DNA from: Durusdinium trenchii | Lineage: Eukaryota; Sar; Dinophyceae; Suessiales; Symbiodiniaceae | Length of the DNA stretch: 64,000 nt | Direction of reading: 5' to 3' | Assembly (NCBI GenBank): GCA_963970005.1 | Contig: CAXAMN010027484.1 | Span: 1-64,000 of the forward strand | Shown here: piece after piece, positions 15,001 to 27,000 of the stretch | Layout: each line of letters opens with the position of its first letter | Numbering within the stretch: the stretch's first letter is position 1 | Notes under the pieces: generated by a model | Told to the model about the DNA's origin: nothing | What the model saw: only the letters and a program-made list of their open reading frames with translations | Databases searched by the model: none | Translations under genes and position numbers: made by a program

Positions 15001-18000
15001 GTTTTTCCAGTCCCAAGCTTTATCGCTCGGTGCACAGCTCATCAGGCAGTTGGAAGACGCCCTGCATCGCGTGGATGCACGATTAGAATCCGTCTCCTCC
15101 GTGGCAGCTCAATGCTCGGGAGGCACGGCATGGCCAGTTTGATGAAGCGCAGGTTCTGCGCAGTTTGGATGTGGTGCAGTTGGAACTTGGGGGTGTTACT
15201 TTGCGGAGGTGGACATTGTGATCTGATGTTATAGCAGGCGGACATTGAGTAATTTGGATACTGATTTAACATTGATTTAACATAATTTGATTGTTCACCT
15301 ACATCATTAACATTCATTAACACTACTTTCCCCTGATTAGAGATTTTAGAGCTTAGAACACATTTGAGACCACTGCAAACAAACATTACACCGGCATATA
15401 CCCCAACACCAGCATGGACAGAACAAAACGTCGATCCATAGCCACAACATTGAGAAGTAAGAACCCCTGTAGCTTGCAGCTATGGGAACAAACATCCAAA
15501 GTCTCCCAAACATGACCCGCCTTTGCTTGGCGCTTCCGGACACCGCCCTCCGACCTTCGCCCTGCGAGGCGTGGTGGACGTGAAGGCCTTCGCACAGGCG
15601 GCGGCCGACAAAGCCCGCAACGAGGCCTTCGCGCAGGGCCGGGAGCTGCTGGAGCTCCGCAGCGGCGAGCTGAAGGACCCGCGAAGACACGTGGGACGCG
15701 AGCGGAAGGGGGGGGGGCCAGAGTGGTTGCCTGTTCTTTTTGGGGGGAGAGAGAGATGTGGTGTAGGGGTGGAGTGAGTGTGGTGAGAGACTGGGTGGAG
15801 TCAGTGTGGAGATATAGTAGTTGGTTTTGGGGTTAGATCTGGATGGGTGGTTTTAGATAATTGTTGTGAGTGACCAGCTTCGGAAACAATGGAAACAATG
15901 GAACAGGTGAGGAAAAGAGAGGAACAGGTGAGGAAAAGAGAACTATACAAATAGGAGGTGAAAAAAAGGATTGCCCCGGGATTTTTAAGCCGTGGTTTTT
16001 CAGGATGATATCCCCCACCAAACTAACATGGAACCTGATAATTGACCAGTGGTCTTGCCCACTTTCCAAACGTTCCAAATACCAACCCAGTGGTTTTTGA
16101 GGTAAACGACCTGGAGGCATACCCGAGGCGTGTCACGACCTGACCAAAAAACCCTTCAAACCTATAGCCGTCAGAGAGACCTGTATAGTGACCTGTATAT
16201 GAGCAACGACGTTTATTTAGGCTTTACAAAAGTAGTCTACGGCATGCGGCATGTTCTATTTGATAGTTTATCATCACTATTCGCTTGTGAACGAGATAGG
16301 GGCCCCATATAGACGAGAATACGTTTGCTTGATGTCACTAAAGTAGTCTGAACGAGATAGTGTGATTTGCAAGTAGTGTGAACGAGATACTGTGACATGA
16401 CCTCCCGCTTAAGTAGTCTAAACGAGATAGGGCCCCCACATAAGAGATAGTGTATTTGAGCTAAAATAAATGCCGTCGCACATATAATGGCGGTTATTCT
16501 GGGGACCTTATATATATATATATATGTGGTTGTTCTAGAAACCTGGAGTCGACCCGTTCGTACCTCGGAAAATGGGTACAGTCGTACCTCTTTTTGTCGG
16601 GTCAGGTCCCATTTTCGGTACTTTGAGGACTTTGAGGTTCCAGAATATGTCCAGAATGCATCAAGTCGAAACCTTTATAAGATGGCCATCGATTTCAGCA
16701 AACAAAGCTCGGACTTCCATGTTTGGGTAGGCCCATCCCCTTTTTGGCTCTTTGGTTAGATCGACCTCGCCGTTGGGGTGAGGGTGGTGAAGGTGAGCAG
16801 ATGGCATTTGGGTGGTGGTTTCAGATCGTGTTCTTTTTTGTTAATCCTTTTTATTGAATTTTTATTGATCCCCACTGACAATTCTTTTTGTGTTGAAGAC
16901 ACTTGTCAGGCTAGGGGGTGGTTCGGGGGCTCCACGCCAAAGATGGCATACATCGAGAATCGACTCACAAGTCGTTGGCTTTTTTTCTTTTTCTCCGTTC
17001 AGCGAACGAAGCTGATGGCTTTTTGCGGGGCGGGTTCCATTCTTCCACCTTTGTTGCGGCCTCCGGTCCTCATCGCCGTTCAGGTCGTTTCTTTCGTTGG
17101 AACCCCAAGACCCTTCTGGGCGGTCAGTAAAACGGTCCAGGAGCAGATGGATCGCAAAATGGGAGAGATGGTGCCCAAAGTGGAGGCACAAAGGGACGGA
17201 GAGTGTGAACATCATACTGACATGCTATATGGAAGATGCAGACAAGATGCGAACATGCACCAAGAAAGCAACGAAATGATATGCAGCTCTATTTTTGACT
17301 GCTTTGAATCTTGATTGATCACCTTTCAGATGAGGCCTAGCAGTTCCCAGGACATCTGCAAACGGGGCGAGTCAATCGGGAGAGGTTCAATGCAGTTGAA
17401 GAAACACATGAACAGAGGGAAACAGATGCACGACTTTCCTGAATTCCGACGCGGAAGACCAGTTCAGCTATTATAATGATATTAGATGCAAACACTTCGA
17501 GACGACCAGTTCGGGGAAGACCAACAGCTTAGTGATTAATGATTTAGAATTGAGACCAAGATCTTCAGTTGTTTTGTCTGAGATCAAGACATCAAAGACT
17601 TCGACGACGTGTCAGACGTGACCTGTGTGCCTCCTGATGTGTCGAGCGCCAGGCACTGAAGCTCTCCAGCAATGAGCATCATCAGCAACTGGAGCAGCTC
17701 CTCGAGCAGCGCAAAGGCCGCGCTGATTGGAAGCATTCGATGGTAGTTGATGTCTTTCCGAAAGGAAACCCGGTGGAACCGGTCATAACCGGTTCTTGGG
17801 CTTCCATAGCTAGTTTGACATCAGGATTCATTTAAAAAGGACGGTCTGGTTGTATTTTTATATAATTTGCTATCATTTTGAACGCAGCATTCTGTTTCGG
17901 TGAGAAGTGCCTCAGTAACACCCGACAAGTGGTTCAGTTTTGGGAGACAACCAAGATAAAGCCCGAGCTGGCTCTCATGTCCCACTCAGTCCCACACTAT

Positions 18001-21000
18001 GGATCCACATACTCTGAGGTACGAGGACGGAGACACATTTATGTAGGCTTTGCGGGTCCAAACGCCATTTGATAAGGTCTTTGGATCACTAGGTCCAAAT
18101 ATAGGTTTCATCTCTAGGCTGTCAACAAACATGTTGACCCAGACGCGACCGCTCTGGCATTGAAACTCCCGGCCAGGGGGGCGGTTGATTGACCCGGGGT
18201 GGGTTGAGGTTTCGGGGGGCAGTTCGACCCGGGTGAAGAAAGAACTCTCCGGACCTCTGACTTCCTTCGGCGGAAGTGGAGCAGTTGGGACAGGAAAAAG
18301 AGGGGCAAGCTTCCACCACCCACCTCAGAGGTGGTCGGTGGACGTTTTCTGGTTTGCTAGTTGACCTGTTCTATCTACTTCCCAAAGCAGGCCTATGAAT
18401 TCGGATTTGGTGGTTTGCTGGTTATGTCTTAATTCCTGATCTTGATTGTATCTTTGTTAGGCCTGCTGTCGGACGTGGAGCAGTTGCGGGCGAGCGGCAG
18501 GCGGGGTCAAAAGCTGGAACTGGCCTTGGCGAAGTCCATGGCATATCCAGCTGCCGAAGCTTTGTTTATTTCCCTACAAGTCAAAAACCTAATTTTACTG
18601 GAGATGGTCATACAAAACCAATACTTAAGGAGGTAAAAGACAAGGTCTTACTGGGTCAGACTGGACTTGTAGGGTTTGGTTTCACCCCTAAATCGGAAGA
18701 AAGAGGAGTCCAAGTCGGGGGATGATCTGGGCGCCGGACAGGCAGTTGGAAGACACCCTTCGGGGGCAGGGCGTGCAGCTGACGCAAGCTCTGCAAGGCC
18801 TGGACTGCTACTAGTAGTAGCTGCTAGTAACAAGAAGCTGCTTGAAGCTACTAGGAACAAGGGCACCGTTACTAGCAACAAAAGGCATCACTAATCGCGG
18901 ATGCCGTCCAGATGAGCTGTAGAAACTCAGGTTGCCCTTTTCGACAGCTGAGATTTTCCACAGAAAAGGGGATCTCAAGAATAGACTAGACTAGACATTA
19001 GGATAGAGAGCCCAGAAATATAGGACCTTCCAATGGATCCTACAGGTGTTTCCTGGTAGCAACAGGTGCCCAGAAACCACCTGTTGGAAGGTCCTGGTAT
19101 AGGAGCTTTGGCTTTGTCACTTTCGACAAGGTTCACCTCATTGGTCGCAAACAAGGAAGGAGCATCGGATACCAACCAAGAAAGAGCTTGCGGCCTGCTG
19201 AACTCCAGGACCGCCTAGTAGATGGATTCAAAGACGCACAACGTTGGACCTTCCAAACTGCTTTGACGTTGGCCTCCCAACCCAACCCGACGTTGGGACC
19301 GCCCCGGACCCGCTCGCAGCCACACCTTTTCGCATCGCTCCGCGTGTCCGGCTCAGCGGGGTGCCCAGGCGTGGTGGAGGCGAAGTCCATGGCAGAGAAA
19401 GGGGCGACGCGTGCGCGGGAACAACTGGAGAGCCGCAGCGTGGAGTTGAAGGACAGCCCTAGAGGGGAGTCGGCTGGAGGCTTCGGCCGTCGTGGTGTGG
19501 AACCGATGGAGAGCTGAATTAAGGAAGGACCGCTGAACTGAATGGATGGAAAAGGATGGATCATTGGATAGATTCATAGATGATCCTATCATTGTTTGTG
19601 TCTATATTTGATCTACTAAAATTACATCTTGAACCTGCACTGAGATTAGAGATTCAGGATCAAAATTCGATGCGGACAAAGAAAGAGACCGTCCGGCGAC
19701 CGTCAGCTCGGGAACCCTCCTGGGCTGCTGCTCATGCTGCTGCTGCTGCTGCTGCTGCTGCTAGGAGCTGGTCGAGCAGCGCTTCGGAGAGGGCTCCGTG
19801 AAGTTGGAGGCCTTTCGATCGACCGAAGAAGTTGGAGGTCACCCAGACCACCTCTAGTGACCACCCCAGTGACCACTCCATGGGCCCCTTCTCACCACTC
19901 CGTTGTTACACAGGCCAGTTGCGTGGATGGGGTATGTTTGGGGAGTCACAGGTCGCTCGGGGAGCCGGTTCCGAACAGAGGAAGGAGGAAGGAGTACAGG
20001 TGCCCCATGGTGCCCCTGTCACATCACCACAGCAGGATGAGACGAACAAGGATTCTAACATGTCAGGCCAGGACCTGACATGTTTGAAGGAGATTCATGA
20101 TTCTATGCATATTCTATGCATATTCTATCGATTTTGGGGCTATTTTGGGGTCACTCCATGCAGACGTTACATTGGGGCGTTCTTTTTTTCCATGTCACGT
20201 CGCGTTCCATGAGCCCTTGCTGGCAGTGTCTACTAGTTACTAGTATTGTGCATGCCGCATGCCTGTTTTTCAGCCATGGCCTCTAAAGCATTCTACAAGC
20301 ATCTCTGTTAATGAAGGAAAGCCACAAGGGAAATTTATGGCAGGTGCATCCAGTTGCTGTAGATCATTGTAGATTGATCAATATGACTTCAATATGAGTC
20401 TTTTTTGGCAATCCTAGAGCCTCGTCCAAGCAATCAGTTCATTCATGTGGATCCAGCAAGCCCGTTGGGGTGCATCCAGGCACTGCGTGCCAGTGACAGC
20501 GAGCAGCTGCAGCAGCTGCAGCAACTCGCGAAGACGTGTGCGGAGTTGGGCGAGAGCAGTCGAGGAGAGCCGACGGGAGCAGGTTTGGGGTGCTTCCGAG
20601 CTCGACAGCAGGCGCAGGCGCAGGCCCGACAAAGGCCCGACAGCCTTCCGAGAAGACCATGTTAATTCATTGCTTGACCTGGTCTTGTAGTGTCGAATTC
20701 AAACGATGGTGGTTCAGTACAGGCTATTCAATCAATTAGGTGCTTCGAATTGTAGGGGTAGGCCAAACGGCATCCCCACAAGGCGAATGCACCGGGCGCA
20801 CCCAGAAGACTGGGTGGCGTAAACCCCAAAACGAAAAAAGAAACAGATCCCAAACGATCCGTGATGTGGCCAAAGCCACCCCAAACCAGGAGTCATGTAG
20901 GCCATATTTACTTATGATCGGTTTGGGTATTTGGGATCTCCAGGGTCATATCCTCAGAGTGACCTTTTAGAGCATATGTTACGGCGGGGTTCTTTAACCA

Positions 21001-24000
21001 TGAGATGTGCAGCAAAAGGCCATGTGAAAAGAATAACCTCCAGGACTAGGATGAACAGCAAAACCATCACCAGGAACCAGTCACTGTAGTAGGACTAAGC
21101 GGCCACAGTCCGCAGGATCAACGGCTGGCATTGAGAGCTGCCACAGGCGAGCGATGGTTTGCGGATGGCCGAGTGGACGGCCAGAGAAGGGGTGTGGATG
21201 GGTCCCAGATGGATTGGAATGGAATGGATTGGATTTCTGTGAAGGGAGGGAGAGGTTGTGTTACTTTTCTACTCTGGGGGGGGTACATGTACAGTGTACA
21301 GGAACCCTCCAAGGGGATCCGCATGTGCCACCAGCAAGGATAAGGCCTTTGCAGAAGCAAAGGACCTCCTGCGATTCTTTTCGCCATCAGCTTATATAGG
21401 TAGCTCTATGTAGCTCTTCTGGCTCACTATACTCCCATCCCCCCCAGCCAAAAACCGCGCTTGCGTGGTGGAAAACGGGCCGAACCGCGCCACGCGCCAT
21501 CACGTCTTCAGGCAACTGGAGGAAGCGGTCCGCCGTGTCGACGCTCGCTTCGAACGGATGGCGGTCATGACCTCCCAATGCGCCGAAGGCCGTGAGTCGC
21601 GTGTCGTCGGAGACGGAGGGCAGAAGGGTGGGGTGAACGGTGTGGCGGAGCCAGGGTTTGCTGTACTAGAAGGCGGACAAATGGGCACGAGTGTAAGGGG
21701 TCTGTTGTGTGTTAAGCGGACCTTTCTACTGTACCGGAATACGTGGTAAATACGTGGTTAGTGCATGCATTGGCAGGCGTTCGCTCTCACCACAGTCCGC
21801 AAGCTTGCAAGTTCTCCACAATTTTTTGGGGTTAAATCATGTTTTGTCAACTATCAACTATCAACCGATCTTAGGTTCAAAGTCTATGTGTCGTTTAAGC
21901 AAAGGCCTTGCTATTTTGCTGGGAAATACATTAATAGTCGGACTGATACGAATCGCTGATGTAGATAGAGCTAGCATTCTACACTTACAGGTTCTGCCAA
22001 AAGAGTCCATTTTGATGATAGGAAAGGGGTTGCAAACTGTCAGTGAAAGGATACCCCAGATTGTCCAGGATTTACAACCACTATGCCACTATGAATGAAG
22101 AAAATTGGAACCATGATTTTACAACCATGACTATTGGATTGGTCTTCCCCCCCACTATTTGAATGAAGGTGGCAAGGGTCAGCAGCTTGATATGATAGCA
22201 CTGTGGACAACAACACAGTCCAGCAGCGCAGAGAATCATCATCTCCAAAACTTCACAGCTACAGTTGCAGTGGATGCAAGTGATGCATTGGTGGTCCATC
22301 AGCATGAGCTGCACTTGAGAGAGTGAGTCTCTTCAGTCTACCGTTGAAGCTCTCCACACACCTCCTCAGAAAGGCACTTGGGCCCCTACATAAATTCTCT
22401 CCAATCACCTTCTCAGATCTTAGAAGGTACAAGCATGTGGATCCGGCAGGGATAAGGGACTCAAGGTCAAAGCCATTCTGTCCAATTCAAGATCCCCAAG
22501 AGCCTGATGAGTGACCCCCTGGGCTTGGAGGCTTGGGGTCTTACGCCGCAGGCACCTCGGAGATGAAAAGCTTCGTGCGCGAGGTCACGGAGAAGACGGC
22601 CTTGCAATGCAAGAACCTCTTGGAGAATCGCCACTCCGAGATCAAGGCGCACCCCTTTCGCCTGCGCGATCCGCGGTTCGGCGGTTCGGAAGATGTGGTT
22701 TGTGGTTGCTGTTCGAATGATTTGATCAAGTCTTTTCTTCGCTTACGTTGGCACGTGTTCGATTTGGCCTGGCACCCAGTAAAAAGACAAGCGCACTAAG
22801 AAGATCACTCGCCATAACTTGGCAGGATTCAGGACGCGCACATCATGGAAAATTGGACTCTGTAATGATTTGGGTGTGTCTTAAAATAGTAGGGAGACCT
22901 CCGAAAGACCCTGGGGAAAAAAAATAATAAACACATCCATACAACATCCTGTGGTCGGGAGGTCCCCCTATTAAGATACCCATTTAGATTTGAACATGAT
23001 TGCGCGGGATGGAGGCGGAGCTTCACTGTCCTTCACCCTCACCCCCGTTGGTTACCCAGCTCACTTTTGCGGTTAAATAGCGCCCTTTTCGCATCGCCAT
23101 CTCTCAAACACTGATCTCCCATGGAAAGCAGATACTGTATACCCAAACTAATTGAAGTGGCTTATTCATTCATGTTTGTTCCATGTCATGTTTTCAAGTG
23201 GCTTGTTTCAATGCTCTATAATACTGATGTAATGATCTATTCGCACTTGGTGCATGACAGCCGCTATTTTTTAAAGAAGTTCCAGCCTGGAGCTGCTTTG
23301 AACATGGACAAGCCTGTCAGACGGGGTGATCCTAGGAACATTGATGGACCCAGAAATGTGCTCCAAGGGTTCGAACCGCATGGAGAGGAATGCCATGAAA
23401 TCAGTTTCGCCACGCTGTTACATGACCAAGAAAGATTCCAGACCCAGTCGCTTGACAACACCGAAACTCCAACATGATGACATGTGTCAATTGATATGTA
23501 TCCTGTTGTATGGTCCTGCATCCATGTCATGCAACGGCAATAGTAAGTGTTTGCCGCAGGCCGAGTGTCCATTTCTTTTGTTCCTTTCCCAGACATGCTG
23601 ATCGGTTGCGGTGGTGGATTTCAGGGGTCCAGTCCCTTCGGTAAACCAAATCCAGTCCCTTCGGTCTGGTGAATGCCACGGCACACAGCGGCCACAGCAG
23701 TGGAATTTCAATAAAACATCAGCAGCCAGCACCTTCCTGAAAGAGGGGTCACCTGGCTGGTTCGTTGCCCCCCCATTGCACTACTATCCGGGAATCTTAG
23801 GGATGTCTTACCCCGAAAGGAAGGTCCCAGGTATGTCAATCGACAGGTCGTGGTGCCTTCGTGCCTTCTTCGGTTGTCGGTTCCTCTCTTCGGTCCCAGG
23901 AGCTGGTGACGCAACTTCGCCAAGAGACGAGGAGCATCGAAAAGGACCGCCCCAACGGTGGCCGCTGGGTGGGGCTCGGCCCGGTCAGACCTTCAAAACA

Positions 24001-27000
24001 TGTCACGGATTTGTCAGGTCCTGCAATCTTGGATAGCCCAAACCAAAGCGTTCGTGCCGCTTTTCTTCCGCATCCAAGAACTTCCTGGCAGGATGGTCGA
24101 AGTCAAAAAGATGAAGTATCTGAGCTCAAGAAGCAGAAGGAAAGTCTGGAGACGACACAGGCCGCTGGAGAATGTCAGAATCGCCATGAATCGCCTACTT
24201 TTCTAGTTCGGTTGCAGGCCGCTGAGACGACGAATCGCCATGTCAGAATCGCCTACCTTTTTTAGTTCGGTTGCAGGGAAATGGCCAATTTCCACTGCAT
24301 TGCATGTTAGTCAATCAGAGTGTATCCCCCACATTCCCCCACCCTTTTTTGGACCTTCCCCGAAAAAGCACCTGCGCACTGCGCTGGAGGATACCGGGTT
24401 TTGTGGGCGAAGATGATGAGCTGACATCGAACATGGTGGAAGTGTTGCACCACCCTACCAAGAGAGGTCGTAGGTGATCTTATAGGACCCGTCACCTGGG
24501 GTACCCCACTTGCATAGTCTCAAGGGTTCTTCAACCTCTGTTGGGTCCTCACAAGCTTCCAGCCATTCCGCTGTCAGCGATTCTCGCTTGGGGAGTGGCC
24601 TCCAGGAGCTGCTGAAGAGACAGACCTTGGACATGGCCAGCGATCTGCAGGAGCGATCCCGGTCCACACGGTCGCCCTTAAAAAGGGTGATATGGATCGA
24701 TAGGTGCTCTTATGAACTGCATGCACCGCATCGGCGTTTTTTTTTCTGAGATGCAGGACTCCATGCCCTGACCATTCCGGGTGGGAACTGGAAGAGGCTA
24801 ATTACTTTAAGTATAGATTAGTCTGTTTGTCCTGGAAACAGTCGCTCAACGATTATGCCTTTTTTCAAGAAAGGCCTTTACTAACCATCATCATCCACTG
24901 TTGCTGGTAATGGGACAGACCCAACATTTAGATGGGGTCCATGTTCGTGGGGCCAAATTGTACTTCTTCCAGTCCCATGTGGACTTTGAGCACGGATGGA
25001 TGGCAGGTCACGGGGAAACGGAGAGATGCGTACAGTACGTATAGGTTCATAGATGTTCATGGCATACTCTGAAGTTCCTCCAACGGCATTTAATAAGATG
25101 ACAGGAACTAACTGCAATGTAAGAAAGAACAGTGAAGGCTCCAAAAATGGGACCCCATGCCATCACTATGCCATCACTGTCATGTCATTCTTTCTTCCCA
25201 ACCATGCCTCCAAGGATGTTCCTCCACGTTCCTCCCCCGTTCCAACCAACCGACCGAGGACGAACGACCCCCCTCCGAGCCCGGTCCGATGTCAGGCGCT
25301 GAAGCTGGCGGACGCGGAGCAGGTCACGCAGCTGGAGCGGCTCTCGCGGGCCTTGGCCGAGCTCACCGAGATGAAGAAAGGCGCGGAGCGCAGCGCAGCG
25401 GCGCTGGGCGCGGCGCGGGGGCGGGTTGAGTGTGGTGCGTGCGTGCGGGTTGTGGGGGCGGCGGGTTGAGTGTGGAGTGGGTGGAGTGCAGTGGTAATTG
25501 TATAGTATACGGTATACGTAGAGAGATGGGTGAAGAGAACGTAGAGAACTGCTTAGAAGGAATATCTATTGGCGGGTGCCCTCTGAACTCGTGCGAGCAT
25601 GTGGTGGAATCTTTCAGCGAAAGCCAGCGAAAAGGAACTGAACGTAGACCCTGAAAGACTGGTGCGCCTGCAAAGTCATTTGTATGACATTGCAACGATG
25701 CTAAACATTGATAGCATGTGCCATACCCAAAGACCCTTGGCCACTGACCCATTCTGTTTTAATTTAGCATTTCTCCGTATCATTCATACTCTACGTCAGT
25801 ACTCGTTTGGATGACTACGCTATATTGTAAAGTTTCAAGTACTGGGTGCTCGGGTTAACTTGTCTCGAATGGCATGAACTTGTGCCAGATGAGGTGTGCC
25901 CTTGGGGTAAGTTCTTATATTCGTGGGGTAAGCGATGTGCCATGGGGGTGGGTCAAGTTCATGTGCGACGGGGTAAGTTACCACGTCGGGTCGTACCTTC
26001 TCAGAAGGTGATGCGTTCCACCCTGTTATGTAGGTGCCAGGAGGTACTTGGAGCAGGTCTTGGAGCCTTATAGGTATATATGCTTTTTACCAGGACCCTC
26101 CAAGGGGTGTCTATTTGTATCAGCCGTACTTCGGGGTGTCCATGGACCACCCCTTGAAGGGTGTGGTATGAGGTCTGCAGATGGTGTCCAGAGCTGCGGA
26201 TGCCAGGCATCAGTGCGGACTTCGAGGTTTGCCGAACCTTCGACAGGCAGAGAGCAGTCAAGGTCGTTGGGCAGGGAACTGGTCATCTACCATCACCCAT
26301 GAAAAGAGATGAACTGAATCATTGGATTATGTGTGATGATGTGGTTCTTGAGTTGTTTGAGTCTTACCAGCATGGAGGTGCATTGTTAAAAGAGGTCTTT
26401 TGTGAAAACAGAGGGCAAACCATGCTGGTAAGCCGCGGCGAGCCACGGAGTTCCAACAGGAAGCTGGAAGCAGCACTGCGAAGCATGGATGAGAAGATCT
26501 CCATCGTGGATGCCCAGTGCCGAGAAGGAGCGATTATAAGCAACCGCGGTAGCAGCCCTATAACCGGGATCCGCACCTTCTCGTGTTTTCGTCACTGATA
26601 AACCATCCATGGGACTGAAACGGTATACTATAGGAGTCGACCCGGAACTCGTACCTCGAGTACAGTGGGTACAGTGGCACCTCTATGTTCGTATGAACGG
26701 TGCGTGGAGTCCAGGTAGTACATCGACATTGACCCCTATGAACATGACCTCAAATGTATCCCATACGCGATGCATGGGACTGGACGGACGGACTGCCGCC
26801 CCAGCCAGACCCCCCAGACCACCACCCCTGGCCGTTTTGAAGGCAGTCCGGACTGGCAGTCCCAGACGGGTCGTGTTTGGGTATGGTACCCCCATATGGA
26901 TCCACACAGAGCTCGAGGTGTTTTCGACTCGCAGGGCGGACATTTGAAGAGCCCTGGCACCAGTGGGGGCAGTCACCAGACCCCGGAGTCGAGCTCCGGA

